From: Amyelois transitella
Lineage: Eukaryota; Arthropoda; Insecta; Lepidoptera; Pyralidae
Assembly (NCBI RefSeq): GCF_032362555.1
Contig: NC_083511.1
Location: 7,006,001-7,070,000 of the forward strand
Reading direction: 5' to 3'
DNA length: 64,000 nt
In this document: positions 59,478-64,000 of the stretch, one piece after another
Numbering within the stretch: position 1 is the stretch's first letter
How the letters are laid out: each line of letters opens with the position of its first letter
Position numbers and translations under genes: made by a program
Notes under the pieces: model-generated
Databases searched by the model: none
What the model was told of the DNA's origin: nothing
What the model saw: only the letters and a program-made list of their open reading frames with translations

Positions 59478-59733
59478 GTGCCGTGTGGTTCCCGGCCCCA
59501 ATACAAAAAAGAATAGGACCACTCCATCTCTTTCCCATGGATGTCGTAAAAGGCGACTAAGGAATAGGCTTACAAACTTGGGATTCTTTTTAGGCGATGG
59601 GTTAGCAACCTGTCACTATTTGAATCTCAATTCTATCATTAAGCCAAATAGCTGAACGTGGCCATTCAGTCTTTTCAAGACTATGGGCTCTGTCTACCTC
59701 GCAAGAGATATAGACGTGACCATATGTATGTAT
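59478..59733 (+). mobile_element. Full-length SINE-like element inside the palindrome spacer
   Basis: Head GTGCCGTGTGGTTCCCGGCC, 'aggaccactccatctctttc', 'ggatgtcgtaaaaggcgact', 'ggcgatgggttagcaacctg', 'cattaagccaaatagctgaa' and 'ctctgtctacctcgc', with tail 'catatgtatgtatgt'. The tail runs straight into the right palindrome arm. Confidence 0.92.
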
Positions 59734-60241
59734 GTATATTGCATCTATAATTTTTAACTTTCTTACATGTCACTGACACTACATGCATTTACGTTACGCC
59801 TCTTACTCGCACGTTCTTAGCATCTTACCCTCGCCTGTCAAGGTCTTATGCTGTTCAGAACCGCCTGTCATTGTACACATTTCTTCTAAATGATATACTA
59901 AAACATATACTTAAATTTCAACTTTACAGAAGAAAGTTTATTTTTCTTCCTAAACTGTGCAGTTCTCGATGCACCTGGCAGGTACTTCTGCTTACTCTAA
60001 TCGCCTGGCAATTTTTTTATATAATTATCAATGTATAAAATAGATGATATTAAATTTTGAAGCTTACAGCAGGAAGTATTTTTTTCCTATGTATTTTACA
60101 TTTTAAGAAATAAAAGTGTTGATGACGTGCAGGGCAGATGCCTGCCAGGTCATGATTTTTGGCCTTGGTGTGCTATGAATCATCACTCTACAAATTTCTA
60201 GCCTTACAGGAACACCGTTACTCGGAGGGTTCACTAGCTCT
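59734..60241 (-). repeat. Right arm of the 508-bp perfect inverted repeat
   Basis: It is the exact reverse complement of 58172-58679. Its outer end is 'gggttcactagctct'. The next bases (ccagctag) do not match the left flank, and I see no target-site duplication. Confidence 0.95.
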
Positions 60242-60469
60242 CCAGCTAGAACTGTCACCAGCTCTCCGATATATTTGTGCAAAGAAGTAATGAAAGGTCA
60301 AAGTCAGATAGATTTTGCGCCAATTTATTTCTCTAAACGATCATGATGGATGATCATAAAATTATTTTGATTCATCTTCTAGTGTCCATGTCGGTCGGAT
60401 AACTAAAAAAAAAACATAGTGTCTCTTTCCGCATAGATTGTGAAATTCAATCAAGGAAACGCTTTTAAA

Positions 60470-60618
60470 CACAAGATTTTTAGGAGATAGGCTAGTCACT
60501 TGTCACTATCTGAGTCGCAAGCCATTAGAAAGGTCATCCTGCTTAACATGGTCCTCGACTTTTTTGGGGACTATCGGCTCTATCTACCACGTAAGAGTTC
60601 AAAAGACGAGATGTATGT
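60470..60618 (+). mobile_element. Degenerate SINE copy
   Basis: It contains 'agatttttaggagataggct', 'agtcacttgtcactatctga', 'catcctgcttaacatggtcc', 'ctatcggctctatctaccac' and 'agatgtatgta'. It is 5' truncated and old. Confidence 0.65.
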
Positions 60619-61489
60619 ACCCTCTTAGATTTATAAAGTCTATAATGTAATACAATCAACTTGCAGTGTGCGGCATGTGTTTCTACAAGGTATTACTTGT
60701 GAGTTTCAATTCAAGCGATATCAAACAAGCTTGTTAGTTTAAACTCGCCTTCTAACTTGGCTCGCTATATTTAAACGTTTGGATTGAAACAAGAACTTGC
60801 ATAATGAATTGAATTGAATATACTTTACAATTAGAAATTTTTATATTTATGCTATTATTGTTATACTTAAAATTTGGCTTGTATTTTTCCCTGTGTTTCC
60901 CAATACACATAGGAATCTCATCGTCTCTTGATCAGCAGATTTAACAACACAAATGGTAACAGATAGATTGATATAAATAGTATATATGTCTATGGGAAAA
61001 TAACTAGAAATGAAAGTTTATAAACTTTCGTGTCGTATTTATAATTTTACGTTCACATTTCCGTAAATTGATAAACTTATCGAACTCACGCGTTAAATAA
61101 AAACCAAACAATATATGTTTAATTAGTCAACAATTTTATAAATTTCCTAGGAAGTTTATAAACGTGCGGTTCTTGTTATTTTCCTGTGAAATTATACTTA
61201 AACAGTCGGCAGAATCCACCGAGAAAAGGTGTCCAAAGAAACTGCGCGATGCACCGTGTAGAAAAAATAAATGAGAGAAAACAAAAGACCATCATCAATA
61301 TAACTATCTATTCGACATATAAACGAACAGATACCTTGTACTGTAAACACTCTGTTCGTGTCCTGGCAATGGGACAAAGGATAAATTAATCTTACCACAT
61401 TGTACACGGTACGTGTCGAAATCTGTACAGGTAGACAAATAAGATCTTAATTGAGCTCAGGTTCCTGAGATGTGTAGCAAATTATTAAA

Positions 61490-61680
61490 ATCTCAGATAG
61501 GAGACACTATCCCCTGCTCAGGTTGCAGAGGTATTCAGGTCAAATGGGAGGCGGTTCGTGTAAAAACTTGATGCACTCAATCCAGAATCAAATCCAAAAA
61601 GGTGCACCCTGGGCTCCTCTCCAAAGGGGTGAGGATGTAATAAGGACTAACGCCAGGATTAAGAAGAAGATATATTCTAA
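61490..61680 (+). repeat. Dispersed repeat ('cactatcccctgctcaggttgc' type)
   Basis: It contains 'cactatcccctgctcaggtt', 'gcagaggtattcaggtcaaa', 'ggtgcaccctgggctcctct', 'ggggtgaggatgtaataagg' and 'actaacgccaggattaagaa'. It is related to fragments at 15485-15600 and near 39400. The class is unknown. Confidence 0.6.
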
Positions 61681-63375
61681 CCACCACCCAGGGCACTAGC
61701 AACCTCCTGGTTATACGAATCATGAAACAATATTCATATACTGAATAATGAGAGGGATGTGCGCCTCTATCGCGTTTGTTTTCCCTAATAGCGCACCTTG
61801 CTTTACTACCTAAATCTATTTTGTAGGTATCTCAGACCACCGCTAAACAAAAGTAATGCAGTATATGCTTCTGGAGTGAGTCATAAAACAAAACACGCAA
61901 ATACTCAGCCATGTTGGTAGCGAATTATCCTGGTTGTTTCTGAATTGAGAGGAAAAATTGACGATTACCAATTTCCGTTTATCTTTGTTGCTTGAATCAA
62001 AATTGAGGAACTAGTTGTTAAAATACTTGTATCTTGCTCGAAAGAAATAAAATCGACGAAAATATTGTTTCGATCCTGACTATAATCCGGGACGCGACTC
62101 AACCCTTTTATTTCTATCCTGTAATAATAACAAAAGATTTTGACTTTTCCATGTCGTCAAAAATAAAGCGTACTTACCACATGTTTGAAAGTACGCAAGT
62201 AAAAAATTCTCAGACTATTATTATCGCATTTTTCCTAGTAAACAGTAACAAAGTTTTATAAACCTTTTAGGAATCCTTCTCAACTCTGGGTATTTTATTG
62301 AACAGTGCAACGAATCATTCTGTTGGAATTAAGCAACATAGCTGAACGTTAAACAAGGTTAGCTGAAGTTAACAAGCTGCTACATTGTACTTCCTCATTA
62401 TAAAGTAATGAAGATCCAGTTGCAAAGTACTTTACAGTAGTTACGAGTTGTATGATCAAAGCTTACATTGATTTTAAATGATTTATTAAGAGTTTGACGT
62501 AAGTTATATTGATTTATGTAGTTTTTATTGTACAAAATGCTGATGCGACATGGGTTAATTTATTTGTTATGTGAACCTTAGAGCTAGAAATAGGTCTAAT
62601 CATAATCCTAATTGTCCCAGTTGCGACCTCTCTGAAGGAGTCCAAGAATGTTTTAGATAAATACTTGAAATAAAAGAAAATTCGGATAATCCTTTTAAAT
62701 CTTATTACTGCTCGAACCATTTTATCACTCGCCACTCAGAGGCTTCCAGTAAATCACATCTAATGATCTTAATTACCGCTAACGCTTCCGCATTAGTGTA
62801 GTATCTTAGAGTATACTCTAAGTTTGTTGTTTTCTTTTCTATTGTTTGTTTGTAAATAATTAATTGTACATGACATACATAACCGAATGCTTTACATAGC
62901 AATGCTTTCAATGACGAAACAAAGCAAATTATAATTGTTATGCTATTTTTCTTTTTCTAATCCTATAAAGGTAAGACCTTCTTACAGTTTTTGCTTCGGG
63001 TTGGCATAGTATACTAGTTTCTTTCAATTTGCACTATCTATACATACATACATTTACGTTGTGTTACGTTAAAGGAACTCTAAACAAATATTCTTTATCG
63101 AAATCAAATAACAAGATTTCTGATAATTAAACCTGCTATTTGATTCATAACTTGACAAATTAGTGAATAAAAAATTGTACAAATACTATTTTGTGAAGAT
63201 AAATAAGACTATATAAACTCTATCCAATAAAATAATGTTACAGTCGACAGGATATTAAGTCGGAACAGAAATCGGTATCATGCATCGCCGCGCGTGTTTA
63301 CGTTGAACTATCCGGACTGAGTTCCCGAGAACATAAATTTGTGCAGAAATTAAACTATTTTCGAAAAATAAGGTT

Positions 63376-64000
63376 CCATTTGCCTTTAGGCAGGTATGCA
63401 GAAGAGGGATGCTACGGTCAGGAAACCTCCACGTTGGCTCAGTACCTTGAAAGCTTTGCTTCTGTTGCTTGATCTTTGATCCGGTGATAGCGGCGGGCTG
63501 ACAAGACACTGGGCTGGTGCACCCTGGGCGATGGTTAATAACTCCCCGCTATTAGGGGTCTTATTATCCATCGGCAAATGTCCTGACACTTGGACGGGCT
63601 GAATAGCCTAACCGGCTTCTGGGCAGACGCTTTTGCGTCCAGGTCCGACTACCAGTTGCTCCCTCTTGTCTGCCCTCAGACAGTGAGTGGATGTGGCTCG
63701 CGCGGCGTCAGGTTTCGGCTCGGCGCCGGGCAACTCGTTACCCCAAATTGATGGGGCCGAGGACGTTTGTCGCGAGGAAGAAAACCTCAATAAAAAATAA
63801 CCCTAATCCCAAGGTCGGGCGTGCCGATGGGATGAATGGCGGGGGGGGGAGTCCCGTCCCAAGCGCCCACTGAAGAGGTGGAGGAGATCAGGGACCTCAC
63901 CCTGTTAAAAAAGGAATTTCATGAATGGCGTCTAAGAAAACAATCATACCCCAGGAGGGTACCGACTCCCAAGGAGTCGGAGAATCCCTCCCCACGCCTT
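63376..64000 (+). mobile_element. GC-rich 5' end of a second non-LTR retrotransposon (cut by the window)
   Basis: Base composition shifts sharply from AT-rich to GC-rich after about 63375. The text ('ggctgacaagacactgggct', 'gcttttgcgtccaggtccga', 'gttgctccctcttgtctgcc', 'attgatggggccgaggacgt') is of the type I associate with 5' leaders of lepidopteran LINEs, followed by the start of an ORF at 63925. An open frame at 63691-63873 is probably leader sequence. The left boundary is approximate and the clade is not assigned. Confidence 0.5.
63925..64000 (+). CDS. Putative LINE ORF1 start, partial
   Basis: The ATG at 63925 opens a frame to the window edge (25 codons), beginning MASKKTIIPQ and rich in Gly, Pro, Ser and Glu, as disordered N termini of LINE gag-like ORF1 proteins often are. 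An overlapping upstream ATG at 63921 runs into a stop after four codons. It is too short to classify. Confidence 0.35.
   Translation, partial: MASKKTIIPQEGTDSQGVGESLPTP

Larger units (their letters stand above)
58680..59733. other. Spacer of the large palindrome
   Basis: 1054 bp. In order: a continuation of the arm's fourth internal unit (to about 58745), a pyrimidine-rich stretch (58728-58825), AT-rich sequence, a dispersed repeat (58985-59240), a moderately GC-rich piece (59245-59477) with an open minus-strand frame, and a full SINE (59478-59733) whose tail touches the right arm. No transposase or other enzyme is seen. Confidence 0.85.
60242..63375. other. Non-coding stretch to the second LINE
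   Basis: It contains a diverged SINE at 60470-60618, an 18-bp palindrome GAAAGTTTATAAACTTTC (61012-61029), a dispersed repeat at 61490-61680, and an 18-bp palindrome CTTAGAGTATACTCTAAG (62805-62822). The ORFs here have no recognisable family. Confidence 0.5.

Noticed and set aside
58172-60241. Reading the palindrome as a Polinton/Maverick or classic long-TIR transposon
   Set aside because: No transposase, integrase or polymerase lies between the arms and no target-site duplication is visible at the outer ends.
1-64000. CRISPR arrays, bacterial operons, ribosomal RNA genes
   Set aside because: No regularly spaced identical short repeats, no Shine-Dalgarno-linked gene strings and no rRNA-like blocks; spliced genes and SINEs show an animal nuclear genome.

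Overview
The window looks like nuclear DNA of a moth or butterfly (Lepidoptera). The evidence is an AT-rich background, short intron-split genes for conserved animal proteins, and many copies of a roughly 260-bp SINE-like repeat with a GTGCCGTGTGGTTC head and a (TATG)n tail. I know that family from lepidopteran genomes; the assignment is recognition, not a database search.

The left third (1-23.8 kb) holds the genes. ADCK1 (+, six exons, 5-3814) is an UbiB/ABC1-family mitochondrial kinase-like protein. COQ3 (-, six exons, 7649-10502) is a coenzyme Q O-methyltransferase, with one GC-AG intron. RFC3 (+, intronless, 11510-12577) is a small clamp-loader subunit. UQCRB (-, intronless, 13235-13561) is subunit 7 of respiratory complex III. 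A secreted takeout/JHBP-family lipid carrier (-, five exons, 14043-23729) has long introns and a visible TATA box. COQ3 and RFC3 diverge from a shared intergenic region of about 1 kb. RFC3 and UQCRB converge. ADCK1, COQ3 and UQCRB all serve mitochondrial quinone or respiratory functions, but they are separate transcription units. A lone GC-rich terminal exon (-, 6432-6652) may encode a ubiquitin-like/RAWUL-type C terminus.

The right two thirds (23.8-64 kb) show no host coding gene I can support. They hold a CR1-like non-LTR retrotransposon with an intact 988-codon endonuclease/reverse transcriptase ORF (-, about 30.6-34.0 kb), the GC-rich 5' end of a second retrotransposon running off the right edge (about 63.4-64.0 kb), SINE copies, small inverted-repeat elements, and diverged repeat debris. 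The region could be a true gene desert or a very long intron.

The most striking structure is a palindrome at 58172-60241. Two 508-bp arms were identical in reverse complement in a line-by-line reading and are separated by 1054 bp. Each arm has diverged internal units spaced about 140-160 bp. A transcript through it would fold into a very long hairpin. It could also be a foldback-type element, a recent inverted duplication, or an assembly artefact. Further unexplained pieces are a second, older foldback at 36.5-37.0 kb, a small MITE at 28.6 kb, a perfect 16-bp hairpin in the COQ3/RFC3 intergenic region, and paired hairpins at 27.7 kb.
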